Shown here piece by piece: positions 15,162 through 24,169 of a stretch of 40,607 nucleotides of DNA; positions within the stretch are counted from its first letter, which is position 1; each line of letters begins with the position of its first letter. This DNA comes from Azospirillaceae bacterium (GTDB lineage: Bacteria > Pseudomonadota > Alphaproteobacteria > Azospirillales > Azospirillaceae), in contig JANQJV010000004.1 in NCBI GenBank assembly GCA_028281465.1, forward strand, positions 1-40,607. Reading direction: 5' to 3'. The translations under genes and the position numbers were made by a program. Under the pieces are notes generated by a model. It did no database searches, was not told the origin of the DNA, and saw only the letters and a program-made list of their open reading frames with translations.

Positions 15162-17456
15162 ATGTGGCAGAGGATACCCACGGTTTGGGCGAAATTCCTG
15201 AGTATACTGATTCCCATATTGATCCTTTGTACGATTGCGTTTACCATCGTCTTCTTCTTCACCAAGTATGCGGCGCTTCGGCATGAATTGTCGGTCGAGG
15301 TCACCGACATTGCGCGTATCAACGCGAGTGGATTGGCCGACAGCCTTTGGTCGTTTGATGTTCCGAACACGCAGAACATTATTCAAGCCATTGCGATCCA
15401 CAGCGACATCCGATGCATTGAGGTCTCCGACGACCTTGCCGGGACACGCTATATCTGGCCCGCTAGCGGATGCGATGGGTTCGCCGAGCTAAGTTCCGTC
15501 ACCGAGCAGATCACTATCGATGGCCGAGATCTCGGATCCATAAGTGTATCTTATGACTACGGCTCTGTTGGATCGAGAATCGCAAATGAAGTCATCATTA
15601 TTTTTGGTTTGTTGCTTTTCCTTCTCATCGGGACAATTGGTGCGGCGCTGATCGCCCATCGCGTGACCATCGGTGTGCCGCTGAGTCGCCTGATCGAGTC
15701 GATCAGGCGCGCGGAGACGGCGGAGACGCGTACACCGGTCGACTGGTTCTCTGCGGATGAGCTGGGCCGCGTGATCGCGGCCTATAACCGCCTGCTCGAA
15801 CAGTTGAGCCACGAGGAGCAGGCACTGCGGCGTGCGGAGTCACGCCTTCGCATGGCCATCGCGGCGACCCGGTCGTCGGTCTGGGACGAGGACCTGATTA
15901 CTGGCGACCTATGGTGGTCGCCCGAGTTCCCGGCGTTGCTCGGGTCTTCGGCGTCCGATCTTAGCATGTCGCGCTCTGCGTGGGAATCCCTGGTGCATCC
16001 GGATGATCTTGCGGCGGTTCTGGACGACGCGCAGCAACACATCGATGGCACGACCAGTGGCATCCACATCACCTATCGGATGCGCTGCCAAAGCGGCGAC
16101 TGGCTCTGGGTCGAAGATCGCGCCACGGCGGTGCGAGATCGGGTCGGCCGCGCCGTCCGGATCACCGGCATCCGCGCCGATGTCAACGAACGGGTGCGCG
16201 CCGAACAGGCTCTGGCGCACGAGCGGGCTTTGTTGCAGGCCACCCTGGAAAACGTCGACCAGGGCATTGCCATGTTCGATCATGCGCTGCATCTGGTTTT
16301 GTTCAATCGACGGGCAGCCGAACTCCTGGGCGTGCCGGCGGAATTCCTCGACCGGCAGCCCAAATATCTGGATATCCTCGAATATCAAAAGCGACACAAT
16401 GAGTTCGTCGACTACGACGATGATGATCCGAGTGGCCATATTCCGTATTGGGGTACCATCCCTAATCAGCCGGCCACCTACAAACGCCGGCGACCCGACG
16501 GCACTGTGCTGGAGATTCGCAGCAATCCAATGTTCGAGGGCGGCTATGTGTGTACCTACACCGACGTCACCGCCGAGGCGCGTTCGGCTGAGGAGATTTT
16601 CCTGGCCATGCAGGAAACGGAGCGCGCCCTGGATGAACTTAAGGAAACGCAGGCCAGCCTGGTGCAGGCCGAGAAGATGAGTTCTTTAGCACTGCTCGTC
16701 GCCGGCATCGCACACGAAATCAACACACCGGTCGGCATTGCTTTTAGTTGTGCCAGCCATCTCGGCAATCGCACCCGGCAAATAGCCGGGGCATTTGAGC
16801 GCGGTGGCATGAAGAAATCGGATCTGCGTGGCTACATTGAGGTCGCACAGGAATCCAGCCGCCTGATGATGACCAATCTGACGCGCGCGTCGGAGTTGAT
16901 TCAGAGCTTCAAGCAGGTCGCCGTCGATCAGACCAGCCAAGAACGGCGGCAGTTCTTGCTGCACAACTATCTTGACGAAGTCATCACGAGCTTGCGCCCG
17001 CGCTTGAAGAACGTGCCACAGCACGTGCTCGTCGATTGTCCAGAAAGCATCGTCGTCAACACCTATCCGGGCGCCCTATCGCAAATCCTCACCAATCTGG
17101 TGATGAACGCCCTGGTGCATGCCTTCGAAGACGGCGAAGCTGGTACTATCTCCATAGACGTCGGCGTGTTCGAAAATAGCGACGTGCGGCTCGAATTTGC
17201 CGATGATGGCAAGGGCATCCCACCCTATCATCTGGGTAAGGTCTTTGAGCCGTTCTTCACCACACGCCGGGGCGCCGGGGGAAGCGGCCTGGGGTTGCAC
17301 ATCGTGTTCAACCTGGTGACACAATCGTTAGGAGGTCGCATCACTGTGGACAGCGCGCTCGGTGTCGGTACGACCTTCCACTTGCGGTTTCCGCGCGAGG
17401 CACCGACGCGAACCGAACCGCCAACCGTTTCTCAAGCCGCCAAGGGAGCGGCCTAG
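15162..17456 (+). CDS. Membrane-bound PAS sensor histidine kinase
   Basis: A 764-residue inner-membrane kinase. It has a transmembrane helix at about 11-33, a periplasmic sensor at about 35-142, a second helix at about 143-166 and a HAMP-like linker at about 168-222. A PAS domain at about 228-345 is followed by a second PAS domain at about 355-470, of the type with DQGIAMFDHALHLVLFNRRA. A coiled coil leads to the HisKA H box LLVAGIAHEINTPVG (H518) and an ATPase domain at about 620-755: N box ILTNLVMNALVHAF, G1 FADDGKGIPP, FEPFFTTRR, G2 GGSGLGLHIV. It has no receiver of its own. The next gene, 3 bp downstream, begins with a receiver and is the obvious phosphotransfer partner. Only weak ribosome-site sequence precedes the ATG. 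Confidence 0.93.
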   Translation: MWQRIPTVWAKFLSILIPILILCTIAFTIVFFFTKYAALRHELSVEVTDIARINASGLADSLWSFDVPNTQNIIQAIAIHSDIRCIEVSDDLAGTRYIWPASGCDGFAELSSVTEQITIDGRDLGSISVSYDYGSVGSRIANEVIIIFGLLLFLLIGTIGAALIAHRVTIGVPLSRLIESIRRAETAETRTPVDWFSADELGRVIAAYNRLLEQLSHEEQALRRAESRLRMAIAATRSSVWDEDLITGDLWWSPEFPALLGSSASDLSMSRSAWESLVHPDDLAAVLDDAQQHIDGTTSGIHITYRMRCQSGDWLWVEDRATAVRDRVGRAVRITGIRADVNERVRAEQALAHERALLQATLENVDQGIAMFDHALHLVLFNRRAAELLGVPAEFLDRQPKYLDILEYQKRHNEFVDYDDDDPSGHIPYWGTIPNQPATYKRRRPDGTVLEIRSNPMFEGGYVCTYTDVTAEARSAEEIFLAMQETERALDELKETQASLVQAEKMSSLALLVAGIAHEINTPVGIAFSCASHLGNRTRQIAGAFERGGMKKSDLRGYIEVAQESSRLMMTNLTRASELIQSFKQVAVDQTSQERRQFLLHNYLDEVITSLRPRLKNVPQHVLVDCPESIVVNTYPGALSQILTNLVMNALVHAFEDGEAGTISIDVGVFENSDVRLEFADDGKGIPPYHLGKVFEPFFTTRRGAGGSGLGLHIVFNLVTQSLGGRITVDSALGVGTTFHLRFPREAPTRTEPPTVSQAAKGAA

Positions 17457-17459
17457 CCC

Positions 17460-20387
17460 ATGGGGGTGCCGATTACGGACAGTTTCGTTGCGGATGACGA
17501 CGACATCCTGTTTGCCGAGGAGGCGGAAGATCGGGGCGACGGGCAAACACCGTGGATAGTGCTCATCATCGACGATGAGCCGGATGTGCACGTCATGACC
17601 GAATTGCTTCTGGCCGATGTCCAGTACCGCGGTCGTCCGATGCGATTTCTCAACGCCTATTCTGCCCGCGAGGCGCGCGCGATCCTTGAGAATCGAGACG
17701 ATATTGCGGTGGCCTTGTTGGACGTGGTGATGGAAGACGATCACGCCGGCCTTTGTCTGGCCCAGGTGATCCGGGAAGAGATCGGCAATCGGGAGCTGCG
17801 CATCATCCTGCGCACGGGTCAGCCCGGTCTGGCACCGCAACGCGAGGTCATTGTCGACTACGACATCAACGACTACCGGTCCAAGGCCGAACTGACTGCC
17901 GACAACCTGTTCATCACCATTGTCTCGGCGTTGCGCTCCTACGAGCAAATTACCGAGATTGAGGCCAAGGTGGCCGAACGCACGGCCGAGTTGTCGGCCA
18001 GCCACCGGCGGTTGGAGCATATTCTGCAGAGCAGTCCGGTTGGCGTTGGGGCGCTGCAGGACGATGGTGTGCTGGTATTCGCCAATGAGCGCCTGAGTAG
18101 CATGATGGGGGTGCCGACCGAGCGGCTGATCGGGGCATCGGCCGAAGACCTGTTCGAAGACCCTGAGGCGGGCCAGCAGCACCTGGAGGCGATCCGGAAC
18201 CGCCGGCAGATTCGGGATTCCGAGGTCAGGATGCGGCGCGCCGACGGGTCGGCATTCTGGGCGTTGATCGCTGGCGACCCGACCAAGATCGCCGGCACAA
18301 CGACCCATCTGAACTGGATATACGACATCGAGCGGCGCAAACGCTCGGAAGCGGAACTGAACGCAGCCAAGGAACAGGCAGAACAGGCGACGCAGGCCAA
18401 ATCGGCGTTTCTGGCCACCATGAGCCACGAAATCCGCACACCTATGAACGGTGTGCTCGGAATGCTGGACATGCTGGAACGCACGCCGTTGTCCACCGAT
18501 CAGACCGAGACGGTTGCGACGATTCGGGAATCGGCGTCTTTGCTCCTGCGAATCATCGACGATATTCTGGATTTCTCGAAGATCGAGGCGGGACGGTTGG
18601 CGTTGGAGTGCGTGCCGCTGTCGCTGGAGGCCACCGTGGAAAGTGTGGCACGCACCTTGTTGCCGACTGCCCAGCGCAAGGGTCTGGAGTTTGCCACGTT
18701 CGTCGATCCGTCCCTGCCGCGCGTGGTCATGGGGGATCCGGTCCGCCTGCGGCAGATTCTATTCAACCTAGCCGGCAATGCGATCAAATTCACCGAAACC
18801 GGAAGTGTGGTCATCCGGGCCGACCGGGTCGCGGCTGGTGACGGGGCGGCACGGCCGTTGGTAAGGTTCCGCGTCGTTGACACCGGGATCGGGATTTCGG
18901 AGGAAGGGCAGGCGAGCCTGTTCCAGGCCTATTCCCAGGTGGAGCGTTCGACCACGCGGCACTACGGTGGCACCGGGCTTGGGCTGTCGATCTGTAGGCG
19001 GCTCACGGCCATGATGGGGGGCGACATTGGTGTGGCCAGCGCCGTCGGCCAGGGCTCCAGTTTCTGGGTGGTATTGCCGCTTGAGCATTGCCGTGATGGC
19101 ACCAGCGAAACCGAAGCGGCGACTCTCAGCGGTCTTCGCGTCGCGGTCGGCATCGACTATGTGAATACCGCCGACTACGTGGTGGCCTATCTGCACGCAT
19201 CGGGAGCCGAGACCGTGTCGGCGACGACCGGCCTTGCCTTGCGGGACCAGATCACCCAGGTCCGTGCGGCCGGTGGCGGCATCGACGTGGCCGTGTTTGA
19301 CGAGGCGTTCTATCGATGCTCGGCAGGTGTGCTTCAAGACGCCTTGCGGGATGACGGCACGGGCCAGCCGGTTCCCATCGTCCTGCTCACCGACCGGGCC
19401 GAACAACACGAAAAGTCGACACGATCGTTGACGGTCGCCAGGCCAGTCCGGCGCAGCGCCCTATTGCGCGCGGTTGCCGTGGCCACCGCGCGCCAGGCGG
19501 CACCGGCCCGAGTGATCCCGGCACCCCGGCCGATCACCTCCGTGCCGGTGGCCGGCTGCGACGGGGAGATGCCCCTCGTCTTGGTGGCGGAAGACAACGC
19601 GACCAACCGCAAAGTTATCGGTATGCAGCTCACGATGCTGGGATATGCGGCGGATATGGCTGGCAATGGCCGGGAAGCCCTGGAGCGTCTCGATGACCGG
19701 CCCTACGAGGCGCTGTTGACCGATTGCAACATGCCGGAGATGGATGGATTCGAACTCGCCAAAGTCATCCGTGACCGGGAAGGGGGCAGTGCTCACCGTC
19801 GGTTGCCGATCATCGCCATCACGGCCAATGCCTTCGAGGGCGAGGCCGAGCGATTTCAGGCGGCCGGTATGGACGATTACCTGACTAAGCCGCTGGACAT
19901 CAATAAGCTGGGGGCGCTGTTGGCCCATTGGCTGCCGACGCCTGCTGCGCAGACCGCCATGGCATCCGTCGACGGTAAATCGGCGGCATCCGATGCACCG
20001 ACCGCGGAGGCAACCGGCGGAGCGTCGGACGAGACTCCCCGGCCAAACGCCGGTGGACCGCAAGCCGTTGATCTCCGGTCGATGTCACAGCTCTGCGGCG
20101 ATGACTCCGATTTAGTCCGCGAGATGTTGCTCGACTTCGTCAGCGTGAGCCGTGAGGTGCTACGCAGTCTGGAGACCGCGCTGGCCTTGGAAGATGCCGC
20201 CGGCGTGAAGGCAGGGGCGCACAACCTCAAGGGGTCCTCGCGCACCGCCGGCGCGAATCCGCTCGCTGATGCGTGTCGGCAGCTAGAGCTGGCGGCTCAG
20301 GCGGCCGACTGGCCGGTTATCAACGCGTGTGCCGCCGAGGTGAGCCGGCAGTTCGATCTGGTTGTCGACCATGTGGGCGACTTGTGA
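17460..20387 (+). CDS. Hybrid histidine kinase: REC-PAS-HisKA-HATPase-pseudoREC-REC-HPt
   Basis: A 975-residue soluble phosphorelay protein. The N-terminal receiver (about 31-160) has IDDE, D88 (LLDVVMED) and K142. A PAS domain spans about 185-295. The HisKA H box is MSHEIRTPMNG (H323). The ATPase domain spans about 425-540 (NLAGNAIKF, DTGIGIS, GGTGLGLSI). A receiver-like segment at about 557-675 is degenerate: the acidic pair is replaced (VAVGIDYVN) and the lysine position reads ARPVRRSAL. A canonical receiver follows at about 705-825, with EDNATNRKV, D755 (TDCNMPEMDGFEL) and K810. A C-terminal HPt has AHNLKGSS (H921). The first receiver resembles those paired with HEINTP-type kinases such as the product of the gene just upstream. 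No DNA-binding output is visible, so the HPt should pass phosphate to an unlinked regulator. It starts 3 bp after the upstream kinase stop. Confidence 0.94.
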   Translation: MGVPITDSFVADDDDILFAEEAEDRGDGQTPWIVLIIDDEPDVHVMTELLLADVQYRGRPMRFLNAYSAREARAILENRDDIAVALLDVVMEDDHAGLCLAQVIREEIGNRELRIILRTGQPGLAPQREVIVDYDINDYRSKAELTADNLFITIVSALRSYEQITEIEAKVAERTAELSASHRRLEHILQSSPVGVGALQDDGVLVFANERLSSMMGVPTERLIGASAEDLFEDPEAGQQHLEAIRNRRQIRDSEVRMRRADGSAFWALIAGDPTKIAGTTTHLNWIYDIERRKRSEAELNAAKEQAEQATQAKSAFLATMSHEIRTPMNGVLGMLDMLERTPLSTDQTETVATIRESASLLLRIIDDILDFSKIEAGRLALECVPLSLEATVESVARTLLPTAQRKGLEFATFVDPSLPRVVMGDPVRLRQILFNLAGNAIKFTETGSVVIRADRVAAGDGAARPLVRFRVVDTGIGISEEGQASLFQAYSQVERSTTRHYGGTGLGLSICRRLTAMMGGDIGVASAVGQGSSFWVVLPLEHCRDGTSETEAATLSGLRVAVGIDYVNTADYVVAYLHASGAETVSATTGLALRDQITQVRAAGGGIDVAVFDEAFYRCSAGVLQDALRDDGTGQPVPIVLLTDRAEQHEKSTRSLTVARPVRRSALLRAVAVATARQAAPARVIPAPRPITSVPVAGCDGEMPLVLVAEDNATNRKVIGMQLTMLGYAADMAGNGREALERLDDRPYEALLTDCNMPEMDGFELAKVIRDREGGSAHRRLPIIAITANAFEGEAERFQAAGMDDYLTKPLDINKLGALLAHWLPTPAAQTAMASVDGKSAASDAPTAEATGGASDETPRPNAGGPQAVDLRSMSQLCGDDSDLVREMLLDFVSVSREVLRSLETALALEDAAGVKAGAHNLKGSSRTAGANPLADACRQLELAAQAADWPVINACAAEVSRQFDLVVDHVGDL

Positions 20388-20435
20388 GGTCGGACCCGGC
20401 CGCTGTCATCGCCTATGCATTGGAGATCGGTTCGC

Positions 20436-20789
20436 ATGAAGGGGGTTCTGGCCGGCATGCTGGTCGTCGCGGGTTTGAGTGGCTTTTTCAGTCACATCCA
20501 TGCCCGCTACGGCACGTTGGTGCCTTGTGCGGCGGCTCATCGGGCGTTGGTGGTGGCTGTGGCAACGTCTCTCCGTGCCGATTTGGTCGAGAGCGTGGGC
20601 GATTCTGTAGCGGTGCCCTTGGCAGATGCGGTGCTGCAACCGCTGACGGTGCCCCTGGTGGAACGCCGGGTCGAGCATCTGTTGGCCGAGGCGTCATCAT
20701 GGGAGTGCTCGACGATCGTCGCTGAGCTCGATTTCTGGGATGCTGACCGCTTGATCCGCGCGGTGCGCTCGCTCACGGTGCCGTTCTAA
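20436..20789 (+). CDS. Small exported or membrane-anchored protein of unknown function
   Basis: A 117-residue protein. A hydrophobic N-terminal segment (MKGVLAGMLVVAGLSGFF) with one Lys suggests a signal peptide or anchor. The remaining 90 or so residues are predicted helical, with two Cys (LVPCAAAHRA and SSWECSTIV). I do not recognise a family. GGAG 10 nt upstream supports the ATG at 20436 over a more upstream ATG at 20415. It lies 48 bp after the hybrid kinase on the same strand, so it is probably the third gene of that transcript and may be a sensor accessory. That role is inference only. Confidence 0.68.
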   Translation: MKGVLAGMLVVAGLSGFFSHIHARYGTLVPCAAAHRALVVAVATSLRADLVESVGDSVAVPLADAVLQPLTVPLVERRVEHLLAEASSWECSTIVAELDFWDADRLIRAVRSLTVPF

Positions 20790-20799
20790 GGCATTATTG

Positions 20800-20832
20800 G
20801 AGCGCGAGTGCTGCCTTGGGGCTCGCTTGCTC
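20800..20832 (+). terminator. Possible terminator hairpin after the kinase operon
   Basis: A 9-bp stem (GAGC + GCGAG pairing with CTCGC + GCTC, with a 2-nt TT bulge) encloses a 13-nt loop. It lies 11 bp after the stop codon of the small exported protein gene. It is followed only by CCATCTTTCC rather than a clean T-run, so efficiency is doubtful. Confidence 0.35.
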
Positions 20833-20871
20833 CCATCTTTCCGGCCGTATGCTCCCAGATCGGTAGTTCCA

Positions 20872-22497
20872 ATGACCATGCTTCTAAGCGTCCGTGACTT
20901 GTCCGTGACGTTCCAGACGCCATCCGGACCGGTGCAGGCGGTGCGCGGTGTTTCGTTCGATGTCGATGCCGGCGAAACCGTGGCGCTCGTGGGTGAGTCC
21001 GGTTCTGGCAAATCGGTCACGGCGCTTTCCGTGTTGCAACTGCTGCCGTATCCCATGGCGAGTCATCCCTCTGGCAGCATCCAGTTCAAGGACACCGAAT
21101 TGGTCGGTGCCGTCCCGGCCACCCTGCGCGCGGTTCGTGGCGACCGGATCGCCATGATCTTCCAAGAACCGATGACATCGCTCAACCCGCTGCACAGCAT
21201 CGAACGGCAGGTCAGCGAGACCTTGTTCCTGCACAAGGGTCTCACGACGGCCGCCGCGCGTCGGCGCGTCCTCGACCTTCTGCGTCTGGTCGGCTTGCCT
21301 GAGGCGGAGCGTCGTTTGGGGGCCTTTCCGCATGAGCTGTCGGGCGGCCAGCGACAGCGCGTGATGATTGCCATGGCCCTGGCCAACGAACCTGATCTGC
21401 TGATCGCCGATGAACCGACAACGGCCCTGGACGTCACCATTCAGGCGCAGATTCTGGAATTGCTGCGAGACCTGCAACGCCGTTTCGGGATGGCGTTGCT
21501 GTTGATCACCCATGATCTCGGTGTCGTCCGCAAGATGGCGCGCCGGGTCTGCGTCATGAATCAAGGCGAGATCGTCGAACAGGCCAGTGCAGTCCGACTG
21601 TTCGACCGGCCAGAGCATCCGTACACACGCCGGCTGCTAAACGCGCACCCGAAAGGCGACCCGCTTGGCAACGATCCAACAGCGCCGGTGGTGGCCTCAG
21701 CGCAGAGCCTGAAGGTGTATTTCCCGATCAAGAAAGGGGTGTTGCGCCGCACCGTCGACCATGTGCGGGCGGTCGATGGCGTGACCGTCACGGTTCGTGC
21801 CGGTCAGACTGTCGGGGTGGTCGGCGAGTCCGGATCGGGCAAAACGACCTTGGGCCTTGCCATGCTCCGTCTGACGGAAAGTAGCGGTGCCATTGTGTTC
21901 GACGATCGGCGGATCGATGGGTTGCAGGTCCGGGCGATGCGGCCGTTGCGGCGGCAGATGCAGGTGGTGTTCCAAGACCCATACGGCTCGCTCAGTCCTC
22001 GCCTGTCGGTGCGCGAGATCATCGAGGAAGGGTTGCGTATCCATCGGATCGGCGCCACCGACGCTGAGCGTGCCAGCTTGGTGGCCCAGGCGCTGGAAGA
22101 AGTCGGTCTGGACTCGACGTTCGGCGACCGCTACCCGCACGAGTTCTCCGGTGGCCAGCGCCAACGCATCGCCATTGCCAGAGCCATGGTGCTGAAGCCG
22201 CGCTTCGTGGTGCTGGACGAGCCGACCTCGGCCCTGGACATGTCCGTGCAAGCCCAGATCGTGGACCTGTTGCGCGACCTACAGGTTCGTCACAGTCTTG
22301 CTTATCTGTTCATCAGCCACGATCTGCGCGTTGTCCGGGCCCTGTCCAGCGATGTGGTTGTCATGAAGGATGGCCAGGTGGTGGAGCAGGGGCCAAGCGA
22401 GCGCATCTTCCGTAGTCCGCAGCAGCCCTATACCCGTGCGTTGCTGGCGGCGGCGCTCAATCTGGAGACAACGGCCGGCGATGCTGTGCGCACCTGA
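20872..22497 (+). CDS. Peptide-type ABC transporter ATP-binding protein, two fused ATPase domains
   Basis: A 541-residue cytoplasmic ATPase with two complete ABC domains in the DppD-DppF order. The first has Walker A GESGSGKS (41-48), signature LSGGQRQRV and Walker B LLIADEPTTALD. The second has Walker A GESGSGKT (about 318-325), signature FSGGQRQRI and FVVLDEPTSALD. Each domain carries the peptide-family C-terminal extension (for example EHPYTRRLLNAHP and QQPYTRALLAAAL). Fused forms of this type occur in YejF and GsiA systems, which import peptides, microcin C or glutathione. Permease and binding-protein genes are absent on both sides, so the substrate is unknown and it must work with unlinked subunits. 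The ATG at 20872 (or 20878) is chosen because it opens directly into the first strand; no clear ribosome site is seen. Confidence 0.93.
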   Translation: MTMLLSVRDLSVTFQTPSGPVQAVRGVSFDVDAGETVALVGESGSGKSVTALSVLQLLPYPMASHPSGSIQFKDTELVGAVPATLRAVRGDRIAMIFQEPMTSLNPLHSIERQVSETLFLHKGLTTAAARRRVLDLLRLVGLPEAERRLGAFPHELSGGQRQRVMIAMALANEPDLLIADEPTTALDVTIQAQILELLRDLQRRFGMALLLITHDLGVVRKMARRVCVMNQGEIVEQASAVRLFDRPEHPYTRRLLNAHPKGDPLGNDPTAPVVASAQSLKVYFPIKKGVLRRTVDHVRAVDGVTVTVRAGQTVGVVGESGSGKTTLGLAMLRLTESSGAIVFDDRRIDGLQVRAMRPLRRQMQVVFQDPYGSLSPRLSVREIIEEGLRIHRIGATDAERASLVAQALEEVGLDSTFGDRYPHEFSGGQRQRIAIARAMVLKPRFVVLDEPTSALDMSVQAQIVDLLRDLQVRHSLAYLFISHDLRVVRALSSDVVVMKDGQVVEQGPSERIFRSPQQPYTRALLAAALNLETTAGDAVRT

Positions 22498-22605
22498 GGA
22501 TTTAGGCCTCATTAACCATCCCGGTGCGCAATGGGTAGGCTTATCGAAGGCCAGTCCAACGGCGTCTCGGATCTCGGGTGCTCGTTCGACACGGGAAATG
22601 TCACC

Positions 22606-22968
22606 ATGCGTGGTTTGTGTGTCATGATTGTGGGCGCCGCCCTTCTTGGCGGCTGCACGGAAGTTCCCGTACCCGCCGGGATGGCTGCCGGGCTGGGCGT
22701 CTTGGCCTTTCAATCGACCAAGAAGCTGCCGCCGATCGACCATCTCGCTACGGCGATCGTCGGCCGAGACTGCAGCGTCATCCATTTCGAGCAGACCGGC
22801 GATTACTGTCCCAAGATCTCCGAGGTCGATCGGTCCAACGTGTATTGTTATCGCACCTTGGGCGGTGTCGATTGCCACGAGTTGCCGGACCCGTACCGCA
22901 ACGGCAACCGCGCTCTGGGCAGCCCGCCGCCGAACCGCGTGGAAACTGGGCGGATGGCGGACTTCTGA
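22606..22968 (+). CDS. Cysteine-containing lipoprotein of unknown function
   Basis: A 120-residue predicted lipoprotein. The signal peptide MRGLCVMIVGAALLGGC ends in a lipobox (LGGC) with acylated C17. The mature part has four further Cys, in GRDCSVIHFEQTGDYCP and NVYCYRTLGGVDCHELPDPY. This pattern suggests two disulphides in a small periplasmic domain; the CYRTL-x4-C-x3-PDPY motif feels familiar from alphaproteobacterial unknown proteins, but I cannot name the family. GGGAAA upstream and the signal peptide fix the ATG at 22606. The stop lies 19 bp from the convergent hemW gene. It may be read through from the ABC gene, 108 bp upstream. Confidence 0.82.
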   Translation: MRGLCVMIVGAALLGGCTEVPVPAGMAAGLGVLAFQSTKKLPPIDHLATAIVGRDCSVIHFEQTGDYCPKISEVDRSNVYCYRTLGGVDCHELPDPYRNGNRALGSPPPNRVETGRMADF

Positions 22969-22987
22969 CGCCGGGGCTCCGTCCGAC

Positions 22988-24169
22988 TCAGGCGAGCAGC
23001 GCGGCCAGCACGGCGTTGAGACGTTGTCGGCCAGCCGGCGTGGCCCGAAGGTGGGTGGTGGTGTGGTCCAGGAAGCCGCCGGCACGGAGACGGCCCAGCG
23101 CGCGGATATTGATCAGGCGGTCAAGGGGCTGATTCGCTTCGGCGGTTAGTCGGTCCAGCGCGACGCCCTCGCGCAGGCGCAGGCCCATCATCAAGGCCTC
23201 CGATGCCCTATCGGCCGGGTCGACGATCCGCGGCGAGTCCGCACCACTTCCGGTGCGCTCGACGCGTTCTAGCCAGACCTCCGGAGCCCGGTGGGTGCGG
23301 GTCGCCAGCTTGTGCCCGTCCACCGTCAGCCGGCCATGGGCGCCCGGTCCGATTCCCGCGTAGTCTTGGTAGCGCCAGTACACCAGGTTGTGTTGGCACT
23401 CCTGACCGGGCGTGGCATGATTGGAGATTTCATAGGCTGGCATGCCCGCGCGATCGAGGAGTGCTTGCGTGGTCTCGAAGAGGGCGGCGGCCGTGTCCTC
23501 GTCGGGCAGGGTCAGGTCACCGCGTTGGGCGGGGGCATGGAAGGCCGTCCCGGGCTCGATAGTGAGTTGGTAGACTGACAGGTGACCACTCGCCAGGGCC
23601 ATCGCTTGGGTTAGTTCCTTTGTCCAGGCGGCGACCGTCTGGCCCGGCCGGGCATAGATCAGATCGAACGAGACGCGGTCGAAGCGGCGCTGGGCCTCCA
23701 ACACGGCATTGCGGGCATCGCTGGCGCCGTGCGTCCGACCAAGGAAACGCAACGCCGCATCGTCCAGGGCTTGCACGCCGATGGAAACACGGTTCACACC
23801 GGCCAGCCGAAAGGCTTGGAAAGCTGACGCTTCCGCGCTGGTCGGATTGGCCTCCAGGGTGACCTCAATCCCTGGTGCCGGGGTCCAATGCTGGACGGCG
23901 CGGTCGAGCACGGTGGCCACGGTGCCCGGTGCCATCAACGACGGGGTCCCGCCGCCGAAGAACACCGAGGTCAGGGGGCGCTTTGGCACGCGTTCGACCA
24001 CCGCGTCGAGTTCGCGTTGAAGCGCACCGGCCCAACGGTCCTGGTCGATGCACGCGCGCACATGGCTGTTGAAATCGCAGTAGGGGCATTTGGCACGGCA
24101 GAACGGCCAGTGCACGTAGAGGCCGAAGCCGTCGCTGCAGGTCGGTTTGGCGGTGAGATCGGGGGCCAC
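22988..24169 (-). CDS. hemW: HemW, radical SAM heme chaperone (CPO III-like)
   Basis: A 393-residue protein of the HemN/HemW family. It opens with GLYVHWPFCRAKCPYCDFNS, where C24, C28 and C31 form the CX3CX2C 4Fe-4S site that binds S-adenosylmethionine. SVFFGGGTPSLM and the GVQALDDAALRFLGRTH region are typical. The residues just before the first Cys (YVHWPF) and the lack of a long N-terminal extension favour HemW, a heme-binding chaperone, over the anaerobic oxidase HemN. It is the last gene of the five-gene minus-strand operon and starts immediately beside the cca stop with no gap. Older annotation would call this an oxygen-independent coproporphyrinogen III oxidase. Confidence 0.92.
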   Translation of the reverse strand: MAPDLTAKPTCSDGFGLYVHWPFCRAKCPYCDFNSHVRACIDQDRWAGALQRELDAVVERVPKRPLTSVFFGGGTPSLMAPGTVATVLDRAVQHWTPAPGIEVTLEANPTSAEASAFQAFRLAGVNRVSIGVQALDDAALRFLGRTHGASDARNAVLEAQRRFDRVSFDLIYARPGQTVAAWTKELTQAMALASGHLSVYQLTIEPGTAFHAPAQRGDLTLPDEDTAAALFETTQALLDRAGMPAYEISNHATPGQECQHNLVYWRYQDYAGIGPGAHGRLTVDGHKLATRTHRAPEVWLERVERTGSGADSPRIVDPADRASEALMMGLRLREGVALDRLTAEANQPLDRLINIRALGRLRAGGFLDHTTTHLRATPAGRQRLNAVLAALLA

